NCBI GenBank assembly: GCA_947369085.1
Contig: CANBJR010000002.1
Location: 1-64,000, forward strand
Source of the DNA: an uncultured Clostridia bacterium
GTDB lineage: Bacteria > Bacillota > Clostridia > Oscillospirales > Acutalibacteraceae
Reading direction: 5' to 3'
DNA length: 64,000 nt
The notes beneath the pieces were generated by a model. The model made no database searches and was not told the DNA's origin. It worked only from the letters and a program-made list of their open reading frames with translations. Shown piece by piece: positions 1 to 9,540 of this stretch (the first letter of the stretch is position 1; each line of letters opens with the position of its first letter). The position numbers were made by a program, and so were the translations under genes.

Positions 1-177
1 AATCAATATTTGTTCTAATTTTTTATGGGCATGATATCCTCTTGTTACACCGTTAGCTGTATCATACATATAATATACTCTCTTAATTTTAAAAGGAATA
101 TCTTTATATTCTTCCAGAGCAACGAGTTGACCTCTGTCATCACCATGCGGTTGAAATACATATTTTACTACCTGCAT
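1..177 (-). CDS. FdtA/WxcM-type dTDP-4-keto-6-deoxyhexose 3,4-ketoisomerase (partial, cut by window edge)
   Basis: The first 59 codons of a gene running off the left edge. The reading begins MQVVKYVFQPHGDDRGQLVA and contains RGYHAHKKLEQ at about residues 46-56, the cupin signature of the WxcM/FdtA family of dTDP-6-deoxy-hexulose 3,4-isomerases. These enzymes move the keto group of dTDP-4-keto-6-deoxyglucose to C3 before transamination to 3-amino sugars. AGGAGA lies a few bases before the ATG. The gene is 26 bp downstream of the next glycosyltransferase, so it belongs to the polysaccharide operon and would share the rfbA/rfbB product. The family is clear from the N-terminal third; the exact sugar (3,4-isomer) cannot be told from the visible part. 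Confidence 0.8.
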   Translation of the reverse strand, partial: MQVVKYVFQPHGDDRGQLVALEEYKDIPFKIKRVYYMYDTANGVTRGYHAHKKLEQILI

Positions 178-203
178 TATAGTCTTCTCCTAATCAATGT
201 CAT

Positions 204-1163
204 CTACAAATTAAGTTTTTCACTTAATAAATTCTTCTCTTTTTCAGATACTGCAACGGATTCTGCATTTTTCAAAAAATGCTTTTTAAAACATGCGATA
301 GGATGCATAATTACTAAAACTAACATTGAGAATAGTTTATCGCATTTTCCTTTACTAAATCTTTTTTTATAAGCCGCTCTTAATATTATATCTTTTGGGT
401 GTTGTACAATTAAAAATTCAAAAGTCTTTCTAAAATCATCAAGAAGCCGACAAATCCACTTATTATCTTCTGATCTTGAAATTCCGGTACCATATTCATA
501 CCAGCATATTTTTTTATCACAATAGAAAATTGGAATTTTATCAGCTAATGAGCAAATAACAGATGTATTGTCTTCAACATATTTTGATGTTTCGCTCACC
601 TGTCCAATATATTTTAATGCATAGCTTTTCTCACGAAAGAAAGTAGGTCCTAAAATTCCTCCTTCTCCAAACATTATTAGTATTTTGTACACAGTAAAGG
701 ACTTCTTTTTACAGTAAAACGGAGTACGAACGGAAGACGTTATTCTGCCAAGAATTTCAGTCTTTTCATTAACAATTCTATAATCAAGATAATCTCCAAA
801 ACATACACGAGCACCATTTTTTTCCGCAAATTTAAAAAAGTAATTGATTGTATTGTCATCATAAATCATATCTCCGGGAGAAATACAATAAACATACTTT
901 CCGCTTGACAACTTTAATGCCGATAAAATATTCTTCACCGTTCCAACATTTTTGGGGTTAATATTAATCTTATAATTTGTAAAATTATATTTTTTAAAAA
1001 TAGATATTATACTATCTGTCGGATCGTTGTTAGAACCATCGTCAGATATAATAATCTCAAAATCTATATTTTTTTGAGATATAGCCGATTTTATAGTTCT
1101 CTCAGCTTTTATCATATCAGAATTATATAATACAATAATAATTGAAACTTGAATATCCGCCAT
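204..1163 (-). CDS. Glycosyltransferase family 2
   Basis: A 319-aa GT2 (GT-A fold) enzyme, predicted to add one sugar to the lipid-linked repeat unit at the inner membrane face. The N-terminus VSIIIVLYNS with IISDDGSNNDP near residue 40 is the nucleotide-binding start of the family. YCISPGDMIYDD around residues 92-103 takes the place of the usual DxD loop. ATG follows AGGAG. It lies between the acyltransferase and the ketoisomerase. Donor and acceptor sugars cannot be assigned from sequence. Confidence 0.85.
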   Translation of the reverse strand: MADIQVSIIIVLYNSDMIKAERTIKSAISQKNIDFEIIISDDGSNNDPTDSIISIFKKYNFTNYKININPKNVGTVKNILSALKLSSGKYVYCISPGDMIYDDNTINYFFKFAEKNGARVCFGDYLDYRIVNEKTEILGRITSSVRTPFYCKKKSFTVYKILIMFGEGGILGPTFFREKSYALKYIGQVSETSKYVEDNTSVICSLADKIPIFYCDKKICWYEYGTGISRSEDNKWICRLLDDFRKTFEFLIVQHPKDIILRAAYKKRFSKGKCDKLFSMLVLVIMHPIACFKKHFLKNAESVAVSEKEKNLLSEKLNL

Positions 1164-1177
1164 AAATAACTCCTAAT

Positions 1178-2212
1178 TTAGTTATGAAAAATTCTTTGTT
1201 GCATCTTTTTATATATAAACGATAATAAAAATGTAAGCAGTAATAAAAGTAAACCGCAAACAATAAAAGTAATTAAATCATATGGCAGATATGATTTGAA
1301 TTGTAAAGAAAATAAAACAATAAGCGGAAAATGAATTAAAAATACCTCTGAAATAAATTTATTTAAATATATTAATGGTTTTAAAGATAAAAATTTACTA
1401 ACTACACCGCTTGTTTCCTGACTAAAAATGAAAACAAACATGCATGCTGATAATAAATCATATAATATCGTAGGTCCCTTAAATACTTTACAGTATGCAC
1501 AAATTGAAAATATTACAACAAATATTTCAAAAATATTACTTAAAATCTTATTCATATGCAAATCAAGCAGTTTACATATATCGAATACCAGCATTCCGGC
1601 GAAGTATTGAAATATCCTATAGTAAGGAGTTATATACAGGCTCTCTTTTTGTAACAAAATAGATGCTATTATGCATAATATCAACGCAGATACAGATAAA
1701 GCTAAATTCTTTGAAATAAAGCGATTTTTGAATTTAATCAGAAATGGTGTTACTGCATAAAGAATAGTTAAACAAGAAAAGAACCACGCTGCGGCATTTA
1801 AACTTACAGATGTTGCTGTCGGTACTAAAGACTGCAGCAAAAATACATTAAGAAAAATCTTTAAAACAAATTTTCCAAAAGTGAATAAATTCTCAAATAT
1901 TGCACTATTGCTGTATATAAATAAAATAACAATTGAAAAAATTGATGTTATTATATATAAAACATAAAGCTTATTAGTGTGCTTTAAAACGAAATCTTTT
2001 ATTGTGTGTATTGTAATTTTGCAAAAACTATCATTATACTTATTACAAATTAAATATCCTGATAAAACGAAAAAGAATACAACAGCAAACCCGGCATGTT
2101 CCAAGAAACTACCAACAAACATTCCAAATCCACTGACCCAATGACATATAAATATCGATAGGATTAAAAAAACTCTTATGCCGGAAAATGATGATATATA
2201 AGTTGTTTTCAT
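1178..2212 (-). CDS. Acyltransferase family 3 (OafA-like) membrane protein
   Basis: A 344-aa polytopic membrane protein of the acyltransferase-3 family, which O-acetylates (or otherwise acylates) surface sugars. The N-terminal FSGIRVFLILSIFICHW holds the family's arginine and a catalytic-type histidine. FFVLSGYLI follows at about residues 46-54, the next conserved block, and about ten hydrophobic segments span the rest. I chose the ATG at 2212 because the alternative GTG at 2227 has no Shine-Dalgarno while GTGAG lies upstream of the ATG. Its place at the distal end of the operon suggests it decorates the finished repeat unit. The acyl group is inferred from the family, not visible in the sequence. 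Confidence 0.8.
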   Translation of the reverse strand: MKTTYISSFSGIRVFLILSIFICHWVSGFGMFVGSFLEHAGFAVVFFFVLSGYLICNKYNDSFCKITIHTIKDFVLKHTNKLYVLYIITSIFSIVILFIYSNSAIFENLFTFGKFVLKIFLNVFLLQSLVPTATSVSLNAAAWFFSCLTILYAVTPFLIKFKNRFISKNLALSVSALILCIIASILLQKESLYITPYYRIFQYFAGMLVFDICKLLDLHMNKILSNIFEIFVVIFSICAYCKVFKGPTILYDLLSACMFVFIFSQETSGVVSKFLSLKPLIYLNKFISEVFLIHFPLIVLFSLQFKSYLPYDLITFIVCGLLLLLLTFLLSFIYKKMQQRIFHN

Positions 2213-2334
2213 CTTTAAGTTTCTCACTTTCTATTCTATCTATTGCTCATCTCTCAAAAAATACTAATTTTAGCCTTTGCTTTATCTTCTTTTACTTATG
2301 CCAATTAAAAACCTTTTATTTTATGTTAACAGAT

Positions 2335-4164
2335 TTATTCCACCGTAACGGATTTTGCGAGGTTTCTTGGCTTATCAGGGTCATTTCCTCTGTTAATTGA
2401 TGTGTAATAAGCAATCAACTGGAGAGGAACTACAGCCGTAATCGGCATCAAAAGCTCCTCAGAATGGGGAATTTCCACAACATAATCGGCAACTCCTTCT
2501 TTAAGTCCCCTTGCGCAGGTGTCGGTACAAACGAGAATTATTTTTGCGCCTCTTGACTTAACCTCAACTATGTTACTTATAGTCTTAGGAATAACATCTG
2601 TCTGAGTAGCCACCGAGATAACAGGCATATCCTCGTCAATAAGCGAAATTGTGCCGTGTTTAAGCTCGCCTGCCGCATAGCTTTCGGAGTGAATGTACGA
2701 AACCTCTTTAAGCTTCAGCGAACCCTCCATTGAAAGTGCATAGTCAAGACCTCTGCCGATATAAAGCAGACTGTCTGCCGCAATAAGCTTTGTTGCGATA
2801 TATTTACATTTTTCTTCGCAGTTGTCAATAACATACTGAACCGCGTCGGGCATTTTCATAAGTGCAGATACAAGTCTTTTACATTCTGCAACGCTTACGG
2901 TTTCCTTTGCAAGTGCAAGCTCAAAGGCAAAAAGATAAACAACCGAAAGCTGTGTTATATAAGCTTTTGTAGACGCAACTGCAATTTCGGGGCCTGCCAG
3001 CGTGTAAATTAGCATATCTGCCTCACGCGCAATTGAGCTTCCTTTAGCGTTTACAATTGCAAGCGTAGTCGCCCCCTTCTGCTTTGCAAGGCGCATTGCA
3101 GCAAGGCTGTCGGCAGTTTCGCCCGACTGTGAAATTATAATTACAAGATCACCCTTGCCTACAATCGGATTTCTGTAGCGGAATTCAGAAGCAATATCTA
3201 CATTCACGGGAACTCTTGCAAGGTCCTCGATAACGTATTTTCCTACCATTCCTGCGTGCATTGCTGTACCGCAGGCTACAATCGTAATGTTAGTAAAGTC
3301 CTTTAGCTTCTCAAGCGTAATGCCGCACTCCTCAAGGCAGGGCAAGCCGTCCTTGATTCTGGGCATAATTGTTGTTCTTATTGCAAGCGGCTGTTCATTG
3401 ATTTCCTTAATCATAAAGTGAGGATAGCCGCCCTTTTCAGCAGCCTCCATATCCCAGTCAGCAGTTTTTAATTCTTTCTCAAGCGGTTCAAGGTGTTCGT
3501 CAACAAAGGTTACACCTTCACCCGACAAGGTTGCAATTTCATCGTGGTCAAGCAGATAATAATCTTTTGTGTACTGCAAAATAGCAGGAACATCGGAAGC
3601 GATAAAGCACTCGCCCTTGGCAACTCCGACAATAAGCGGACTTTCTCTGCGAACTGCATAAACTTTGTCAGGAAAATCCTTAAACATAATTCCAAGTGCA
3701 AACGAACCCTTAAGCTCAGCCATTACTGCGTCAATAGTTTCAAGAGGATTTCCGTTATATTTGTAGTCAAGAAGCTGTGCAACAACCTCTGTGTCGGTAT
3801 CACTTAAAAACTCTCTGCCCTTTGAAATCAAAAATTCCTTTAACTCTATGTAATTTTCTATAATTCCATTGTGAACAATCGTAACTCTTGCGCCGCTGTG
3901 CGGATGTGAATTAACATCCGACGGCTCACCGTGAGTTGCCCATCTAGTATGACCTATACCAACACTGCCGTTAGGCTTGCCGACAGCTGCAAGCTTATCC
4001 TCTAAATCCTTAAGCTTTCCCTTTGTCTTTACAGTTTTAATTTCGCCGTTTTCAAAAACAGCAATACCTGCCGAGTCATAGCCTCTGTACTCAAGCTTAG
4101 TAAGTGCGCTTACTAGCACGTCGCTGCAATCCCTGTGACCTACGTATCCAACAATACCACACAT
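2335..4164 (-). CDS. glmS: Glutamine--fructose-6-phosphate aminotransferase (isomerizing)
   Basis: A 609-aa enzyme that makes glucosamine-6-phosphate from fructose-6-phosphate and glutamine, the entry to UDP-GlcNAc for wall and capsule. MCGIVGYVG at the N-terminus gives the Cys2 nucleophile exposed after Met removal. The glutaminase domain covers about residues 2-215 and two SIS sugar-isomerase domains follow, with CGTAMHAG and SQSGETADS in the first. The C-terminus PRNLAKSVTVE is the conserved family end. Length is normal. It lies 39 bp behind the dehydratase gene in the polysaccharide operon, which fits amino-sugar supply for the polymer. No glmS ribozyme is expected or seen in so short a leader. 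Confidence 0.97.
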   Translation of the reverse strand: MCGIVGYVGHRDCSDVLVSALTKLEYRGYDSAGIAVFENGEIKTVKTKGKLKDLEDKLAAVGKPNGSVGIGHTRWATHGEPSDVNSHPHSGARVTIVHNGIIENYIELKEFLISKGREFLSDTDTEVVAQLLDYKYNGNPLETIDAVMAELKGSFALGIMFKDFPDKVYAVRRESPLIVGVAKGECFIASDVPAILQYTKDYYLLDHDEIATLSGEGVTFVDEHLEPLEKELKTADWDMEAAEKGGYPHFMIKEINEQPLAIRTTIMPRIKDGLPCLEECGITLEKLKDFTNITIVACGTAMHAGMVGKYVIEDLARVPVNVDIASEFRYRNPIVGKGDLVIIISQSGETADSLAAMRLAKQKGATTLAIVNAKGSSIAREADMLIYTLAGPEIAVASTKAYITQLSVVYLFAFELALAKETVSVAECKRLVSALMKMPDAVQYVIDNCEEKCKYIATKLIAADSLLYIGRGLDYALSMEGSLKLKEVSYIHSESYAAGELKHGTISLIDEDMPVISVATQTDVIPKTISNIVEVKSRGAKIILVCTDTCARGLKEGVADYVVEIPHSEELLMPITAVVPLQLIAYYTSINRGNDPDKPRNLAKSVTVE

Positions 4165-4203
4165 ATAGTTTTCTCCCTTTCAAAAGACAGTAATCTGTTT
4201 AAA

Positions 4204-6072
4204 TCAGTTGACCTTATGATTGAATGTGGGCACCAGCTCACTTAACAGCTCAACAGTTTTTTCGCTGTCGTTGTCATCAGCCGCTTTTCTAAGGTTATGA
4301 AGCTTTGAAAGCATATCCTCTGCGTCTATGTCAATCTGGTTACCTATAAATATTTTATTATTTGCCGTTGAAGTAAGACCTTCCTCGTCCATAAGAAATT
4401 CTTCAAAAAGCTTTTCTCCCGGACGAAGTCCAGTAAACACGATTTTAACATCTTTATACGGAACCTTTCCGTACATACGGATAAGGTTTTCGGCAAGCGT
4501 TGTAATCTTGACAGGCGCACCCATATCAAGCACAAATATTTCGCCGCCCTTTGCCATTGCTCCTGCTTCAAGCACAAGTGAAACAGCCTCGGGAATAGTC
4601 ATAAAATATCTGATAATGTCGGGGTGAGTCACGGTTACCGGCGAACCGCTTTCAATCTGTCTGCGGAAAAGCGGAATTACCGAACCGTTGGAACCAAGTA
4701 CGTTGCCAAAGCGTGTTGTAACAAACTCCGTATGCGTACTCGTCTGCGCCTTATACTGAATAATCATTTCGCAGGCACGCTTCGTTGCACCCATTACATT
4801 TGTCGGATTAACAGCCTTATCGGTTGAAATCATAACAAACTTATCAGCACCGTAAAATTCTGCAAGCGTTGCAACGTTAAATGTACCGAAAATGTTGTTC
4901 TTTACAGCCTCCTCGGGTACGGTTTCCATCAGCGGAACATGCTTGTGTGCCGCTGCGTGGAAAACAATCTGAGGACGATACTCTCTGAAAATTACGTCCA
5001 TCTTGTCATAATCACGCACAGAAGAAATCAGCGTTACAAGATTAATCGCCGACCCGTATTCAAGCACAAGCTCCTGCTGTATATCATATGCGTTGTTCTC
5101 ATAAATATCTACAATAATAATCTGCTCGGGCGAATACTTTGCAATCTGCCTGACAAGCTCACTTCCGATTGAACCGCCGCCGCCTGTAACAAGACAAACC
5201 TTGCCTTTTATAAAGCTTCGGATTTCCTCTTTGTTAAATTCAATCGGCTTTCTGCCGAGCAAATCTTCGATTTTAATTTCCTTTGCCTGAGAGATAAGCT
5301 GAGTATGTTTATCATCAAAAAGTAATTCGCTTAAATAAGGAATAACCTTGATTTTGCACTCGGTAGCAGAGCAGTAGTCAAGGATTCTGCGCTTGTCCTC
5401 CTCTTCGCACGACGGAAGCGCAACAATTATGCTGTCAATATGATAATCGGTACAAATCTTCGGAATTTCGGGGGTAGCGCCGACAACCTCCACTCCGTTG
5501 ATTTTGTTTCTCAGCTTTGTTACATCGTCATCAACAAAACACACGGGAAGAATATTGCGTACAGGACTGCCTTCATCATATCGTGCATTTTGAATTTCAG
5601 TTAAAATCATTCTTCCTGCATTACCTGCACCTACAATAAGGGTGCGTTCATATGAATCGGCACGGCCTGCCTCGGTAAGATTAAGGAAAGTGCGCTTAAA
5701 TATAAATCTGAACGCAAGCACACCGATAGTGGCAACAAAGAAGTAGCACAAAGTGAAAATAATTCTTTGAGGCACTTGCAAAAACATTGAAATTATATAT
5801 CCCAACGCAAATCCAAAAGTCATAGCTATTGTGCAGGCAAAATAGTCTTTGATATTAAAATACCGCCAAAGCCGTGAATATCCGCCCAGAATAAACATCA
5901 TAAAGACGCACATAACCAAATCAATTATGATGTAATAGAGCAAACCTCTGCTTGCCTCTGCACCGATAAAATCAAAGAAAGACAGTATGAAATTTACAAT
6001 CAATCCGCTGATTACAATAATAAAAACATCTGCCAAAGCAAGAATCAGCTTTCTGACATTAATTCTTTTCAT
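4204..6072 (-). CDS. Membrane-bound UDP-GlcNAc 4,6-dehydratase / CapD-WbpM family
   Basis: A 622-aa polysaccharide biosynthesis protein. Four hydrophobic segments fill about residues 8-125, a first Rossmann-like domain begins at GAGNAGRM (near 148), and a second NAD-binding SDR domain begins at VTGGGGSIGSE (near 295). The SDR part contains STDKAVNPTNVMGATKR, in which Met replaces the usual catalytic Tyr, as is typical of the WbpM/PglF/CapD dehydratases. The family converts UDP-GlcNAc to UDP-2-acetamido-2,6-dideoxy-4-keto-hexose, a precursor of rare amino sugars such as QuiNAc or FucNAc. It precedes glmS, so amino-sugar synthesis is grouped here. ATG follows AGAGG. Confidence 0.93.
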   Translation of the reverse strand: MKRINVRKLILALADVFIIVISGLIVNFILSFFDFIGAEASRGLLYYIIIDLVMCVFMMFILGGYSRLWRYFNIKDYFACTIAMTFGFALGYIISMFLQVPQRIIFTLCYFFVATIGVLAFRFIFKRTFLNLTEAGRADSYERTLIVGAGNAGRMILTEIQNARYDEGSPVRNILPVCFVDDDVTKLRNKINGVEVVGATPEIPKICTDYHIDSIIVALPSCEEEDKRRILDYCSATECKIKVIPYLSELLFDDKHTQLISQAKEIKIEDLLGRKPIEFNKEEIRSFIKGKVCLVTGGGGSIGSELVRQIAKYSPEQIIIVDIYENNAYDIQQELVLEYGSAINLVTLISSVRDYDKMDVIFREYRPQIVFHAAAHKHVPLMETVPEEAVKNNIFGTFNVATLAEFYGADKFVMISTDKAVNPTNVMGATKRACEMIIQYKAQTSTHTEFVTTRFGNVLGSNGSVIPLFRRQIESGSPVTVTHPDIIRYFMTIPEAVSLVLEAGAMAKGGEIFVLDMGAPVKITTLAENLIRMYGKVPYKDVKIVFTGLRPGEKLFEEFLMDEEGLTSTANNKIFIGNQIDIDAEDMLSKLHNLRKAADDNDSEKTVELLSELVPTFNHKVN

Positions 6073-6155
6073 AAACCTCTATACCCCTAAAATATTATAA
6101 ATTGTATATACAAAATATATTGCGAAAATAAATTTTAATAATTTTATTATTAATA

Positions 6156-6869
6156 TTAAATACCAAAATATCCTGTTTTCATTTTAATATTTTTATAAAC
6201 CGTACTCAAAAAACCACTATGATATTTTATGTTTTGACCTGCGCAAATACCTTCAACATTAGGGTATTTGTTAAAAATCTCAACATTATTTCTGTGTTCG
6301 TGTATCCTTCTAAAATATATATTTTCTATAGAAACGCTTTCGTGATCATTTACCTCTTTATAGCTATCTCTCAAAATTTTATTATAAAAATCCTTTTCAA
6401 CTTTGAAAAACCAAGTAATAATCCAATTATCAGAAGGAATACCTAAAAACAAATTATTGCACTTATGGTTCTCTTTTAATATACTGTTACAATTCTTAAT
6501 ATACAAACGACCGGTGCACTTATAAAAGCTTGTTTCGTTTCTCAATAATATGCTTTTATCAACAGCTTCATTGATCAACATTATTTCACCATAGGACTTT
6601 CCATACTTTATTGTCTCTTCAAAATAAGGTTTAGCAAGTATATATTCAAACTGTTTATTTTTCTTTTTTGCTAAATCTTTATAAATTTTATAATCAAAAT
6701 CATATCCGCTGTTTTCAATGAATACAATCTTTTCAAATTTGCTTTTTTCTATCCATCTTTGAATTGATACACAATATTGTTTAAGTCGTTCGTTTACGTC
6801 AATCAAAGCCGTACTTGTATTATTGAATTTTGAAGGGTCAATGGTTCCTGTTAGCAATATAGCGTTCAT
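6156..6869 (-). CDS. Unassigned protein of the polysaccharide locus (possible glycosyltransferase)
   Basis: A 237-aa soluble protein that I cannot place firmly in a family. It begins MNAILLTGTIDPSKF, has no signal or membrane segment, and carries YGKSYGEIMLINEAV near residues 90-104 followed by CTGRLYIKNCN near residues 118-128. That combination of a short beta start, a Y-G-E block and a T-G-R block resembles small nucleotide-sugar-dependent transferases in capsule loci, but no clear DxD is seen. ATG follows AGGAGAAAG. It has its own predicted promoter just upstream, after rfbC. Function remains open; role in the polymer is inferred from position only. Confidence 0.6.
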   Translation of the reverse strand: MNAILLTGTIDPSKFNNTSTALIDVNERLKQYCVSIQRWIEKSKFEKIVFIENSGYDFDYKIYKDLAKKKNKQFEYILAKPYFEETIKYGKSYGEIMLINEAVDKSILLRNETSFYKCTGRLYIKNCNSILKENHKCNNLFLGIPSDNWIITWFFKVEKDFYNKILRDSYKEVNDHESVSIENIYFRRIHEHRNNVEIFNKYPNVEGICAGQNIKYHSGFLSTVYKNIKMKTGYFGI

Positions 6870-6961
6870 TTTTTACTTTCTCCTAATTTTTATAAGTACA
6901 TAAAACACTTTTTCTGACAAAACCGATAAATTTGTAAAATAAACTATGCAATATATTATAT

Positions 6962-6990
6962 ATTATATATTATATAAAATTTAGTGTCAA
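6962..6990 (-). promoter_or_regulatory. Predicted internal sigma-A promoter after rfbC
   Basis: On the minus strand TTGACA (6985-6990) is followed after 17 bp by TATAAT (6962-6967). It lies in the only gene-free gap of over 100 bp in this part of the operon and would boost the distal genes from 6869 leftward. The region is a run of TATA repeats, so the -10 match alone is weak evidence; the perfect -35 at the right spacing is what supports it. Confidence 0.5.
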
Positions 6991-6997
6991 ATTTTCT

Positions 6998-7552
6998 TTA
7001 TTCAAAGACAAATGAACCGAATCCAGGATTTATCTTGTCTTTATCAGAAAGCTTGATTTCATCAATTCCGTCAAGCGGCCATTCTATGCCTATTGTCGGA
7101 TCATTCCACATGAGCCCGCCTTCATCTCCGGGATGATAAAAATCTGTAACCTTGTAGCAAAATTCTGCAATATCACTCAAAACAAGAAAGCCGTGTGCAA
7201 AGCCTTCGGGAATATAAAACTGCTTTTTATTCTCCTCAGTAAGCTCAATTCCAAACCATTTTCCAAAGGTTTTGCTGTCCTTTCTGAGGTCAACCGCAAC
7301 ATCAAAGACTGAGCCTTTAATTACACGCACAAGCTTTCCCTGCGGATACTTTTTCTGATAGTGAAGCCCACGCAGAACGCCTTTTGTGCTCATACTCTGA
7401 TTATCCTGCACAAACACCATATCAAGACCGTTTTCGTGCATATCATTCTGGTTGTAAGTCTCCATAAAATATCCTCTGCTGTCTCCGTGAACGGCAGGTT
7501 CAATTATGCAAAGCCCTTCAATATCACATTTTGTAACTTTAATCTGTCCCAT
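6998..7552 (-). CDS. rfbC: dTDP-4-dehydrorhamnose 3,5-epimerase
   Basis: A 184-aa cupin enzyme that epimerises dTDP-4-keto-6-deoxyglucose at C3 and C5 in the dTDP-L-rhamnose pathway. Family motifs are RGYFMETYN (near 26-34), LRGLHYQ with the substrate histidine (near 61-67) and IPEGFAHGFLVLS (near 113-125). Length is normal. ATG follows AGGAG. It is separated from rfbD by one glycosyltransferase gene, and the order A-B-D-(GT)-C completes the four-step pathway in this locus. Confidence 0.96.
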   Translation of the reverse strand: MGQIKVTKCDIEGLCIIEPAVHGDSRGYFMETYNQNDMHENGLDMVFVQDNQSMSTKGVLRGLHYQKKYPQGKLVRVIKGSVFDVAVDLRKDSKTFGKWFGIELTEENKKQFYIPEGFAHGFLVLSDIAEFCYKVTDFYHPGDEGGLMWNDPTIGIEWPLDGIDEIKLSDKDKINPGFGSFVFE

Positions 7553-7568
7553 AAAAAACTCCTAATGT

Positions 7569-8609
7569 TTACAAATTGTATTTTTTAAAAAATGCAATTC
7601 TCTTTTTCTTACTAACAAATAAAATCATACTAGCATCTATTATAAATAATTTTGCTGCTTTATTTATTTCATATCCAGACATAATCAATACTGAAATAAG
7701 CTTGAACAACGCAAATATAGCATTGGATTTTGCAGCAGATAACAGTTTCTTCATTACTTTGTATTGTTTACACAAAAAAGCATATTCTCCGTTTTTATCC
7801 AATTCATTAAAATATTCGGTTCTAATATAATCATACAAAACGTTTTTCATCGTTAATTCTGTATTCTTTATCAATCCTGACAATGAATTTCTACGTTTTT
7901 CAGAATCACTGTTTATTTCACTTACTCCTATTGAATTATTTCCATGTTGTCTGTAATAAGATTCAGTTTTATTAATGCAACAAATCCGACTGCACATTGC
8001 TGAATACATCATAACAATATCATCATGTATAAGTACTGAATTAAACGGCACCGTAATTTTCATAATTTCTTTCTTTATCGCTATACACATTCCGGGAATA
8101 ACATTAATATGACTAATTCTTTTTACTAAAAAATCTCTGTCAATAATCGTATAAATATCGTCGTTATTAATCCAGTCACGCACATCAGGGAAGAAATAAT
8201 CCCAAACTGTTTTTCCACTGGGATTCAACTTATCATCAGTAACTATAGCACCAGAAAATACTAATCCGCACTCAGGATACTTTTCAAAAGCCTTCATAAA
8301 AACCTCTACTTTGTCTTGCTTCCAGACATCATCCTGATCGGCAAAGAATAAAATATCTGCAGTTGAATTGTTGTAAGCGTTCTCAAAGTTCTTGGTAACA
8401 CCATGCTCTCCGCAGTTTTTTACTATGACTATATTGTAGTCACTGTGATTGTCAGCATATTCATTCAGAAACTCAAAAGTTCCATCTGATGAACCGTCAT
8501 CACTAATTATTATTTCATCAACTTTTTGTGTTTGATTTAGTATGCTGTCTAACTGTTCTTTTATAAACTTTATGCCATTATAAGTTGCAATAAGTACTCC
8601 TGCTTTCAA
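7569..8609 (-). CDS. Glycosyltransferase family 2, rhamnosyltransferase-like
   Basis: A 346-aa GT2 enzyme beginning MKAGVLIATYNGIKF. IISDDGSSDGT near residues 34-44 and FFADQDDVWKQDK near 90-102 are typical; the QDDxW form of the metal-binding loop is common among rhamnosyltransferases. Its position between rfbD and rfbC agrees with use of dTDP-rhamnose, but that is inference. The start is a TTG preceded by GGAGG six bases upstream; no in-frame ATG would retain the fold's first strand. Confidence 0.85.
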   Translation of the reverse strand: MKAGVLIATYNGIKFIKEQLDSILNQTQKVDEIIISDDGSSDGTFEFLNEYADNHSDYNIVIVKNCGEHGVTKNFENAYNNSTADILFFADQDDVWKQDKVEVFMKAFEKYPECGLVFSGAIVTDDKLNPSGKTVWDYFFPDVRDWINNDDIYTIIDRDFLVKRISHINVIPGMCIAIKKEIMKITVPFNSVLIHDDIVMMYSAMCSRICCINKTESYYRQHGNNSIGVSEINSDSEKRRNSLSGLIKNTELTMKNVLYDYIRTEYFNELDKNGEYAFLCKQYKVMKKLLSAAKSNAIFALFKLISVLIMSGYEINKAAKLFIIDASMILFVSKKKRIAFFKKYNL

Positions 8610-8673
8610 AAGCTACCTCCAGATTTATATTGTACTTTGATTTAGTTTTTAATTTTACTTATCTTATCAAAAT

Positions 8674-9540
8674 TTATATTAATTCAATATATCTCCTCAA
8701 AGCATCCTGCCAATCAGGAAGTCTTTCAAAACCATTTTCATTCAGCTTATCCTTATTCATTCTGCTGTTTGACGGGCGCTTTGCCTTTGATGGGTATTTA
8801 TCACTCGTAACAGGCAATACGGATACATTTTTATAAGCCTGGTCAAACTCCGATGCCTGTCTGAATATCTCACAAGCAAACTCATACCAACTGCAAAAGC
8901 CCTCATTCGTTGCATGATAAATTCCGTATTTATCACTTTCAGCCATATCAACAAGCAATCTTGCAAGATCCGGTGTGTAAGTAGGTGACCCTATCTGATC
9001 ATCAACCACAGTAATTCTATCGTGTGTTTTTCCGAGATTGAGCATAGTTTTGACAAAATTCTTGCCGTTCTGTCCAAACACCCACGCAATTCTTACTATG
9101 AAATACTTTTCAAGCCATCTTTCAACAGCAAGCTCGCCCTCGTATTTGGTCTGCCCATAAACACTAAGTGGATTTCTCTCGTCATCAGGCTCCCAGGGAC
9201 GTGTATCTTGTCCGTTAAAAACATAGTCTGTTGAAATATAAATCATCTTGCAGTCAAGCTTTTTGCAGACCTTTGCTATATTTTCAGTACCTACAGAATT
9301 CACGAGGTGAACCTTGTCCCTTTTATCCTCATCTTCAGCCAAATCAACTGCAGTCCAAGCCGCACAATGGATTACAACATCAGGATTAGCATCTGTAATT
9401 ATCTTGTCAACACTTTCGCCGTCGGTAATATCCATTTCTTCAATGTCAACACCAACTGCATCTTTGTAACTTCTCTTTTCAAGCTCACGCATTACATCAT
9501 AGCCAAGCTGTCCTTTTACACCTGTTACAAATACCTTCAT
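8674..9540 (-). CDS. rfbD: dTDP-4-dehydrorhamnose reductase
   Basis: A 288-aa SDR enzyme for the last step to dTDP-L-rhamnose, reducing the 4-keto group with NAD(P)H. It shows VTGVKGQLGYDV at the N-terminus (dinucleotide binding), STDYVFNG near residues 103-110 and the catalytic YGQTKYEGE near 127-135. Length fits the family. The start ATG overlaps the rfbB stop by four bases (ATGA), which implies translational coupling. Confidence 0.96.
   Translation of the reverse strand: MKVFVTGVKGQLGYDVMRELEKRSYKDAVGVDIEEMDITDGESVDKIITDANPDVVIHCAAWTAVDLAEDEDKRDKVHLVNSVGTENIAKVCKKLDCKMIYISTDYVFNGQDTRPWEPDDERNPLSVYGQTKYEGELAVERWLEKYFIVRIAWVFGQNGKNFVKTMLNLGKTHDRITVVDDQIGSPTYTPDLARLLVDMAESDKYGIYHATNEGFCSWYEFACEIFRQASEFDQAYKNVSVLPVTSDKYPSKAKRPSNSRMNKDKLNENGFERLPDWQDALRRYIELI

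Noticed and set aside
25..372. Plus-strand 115-codon frame at the left edge
   Set aside because: It is the antisense shadow of the ketoisomerase and GT2 genes, has no ribosome site and a biased composition.
4165..4203. glmS ribozyme
   Set aside because: Only 39 bp separate glmS from the upstream gene; a ribozyme needs well over 100 bases.
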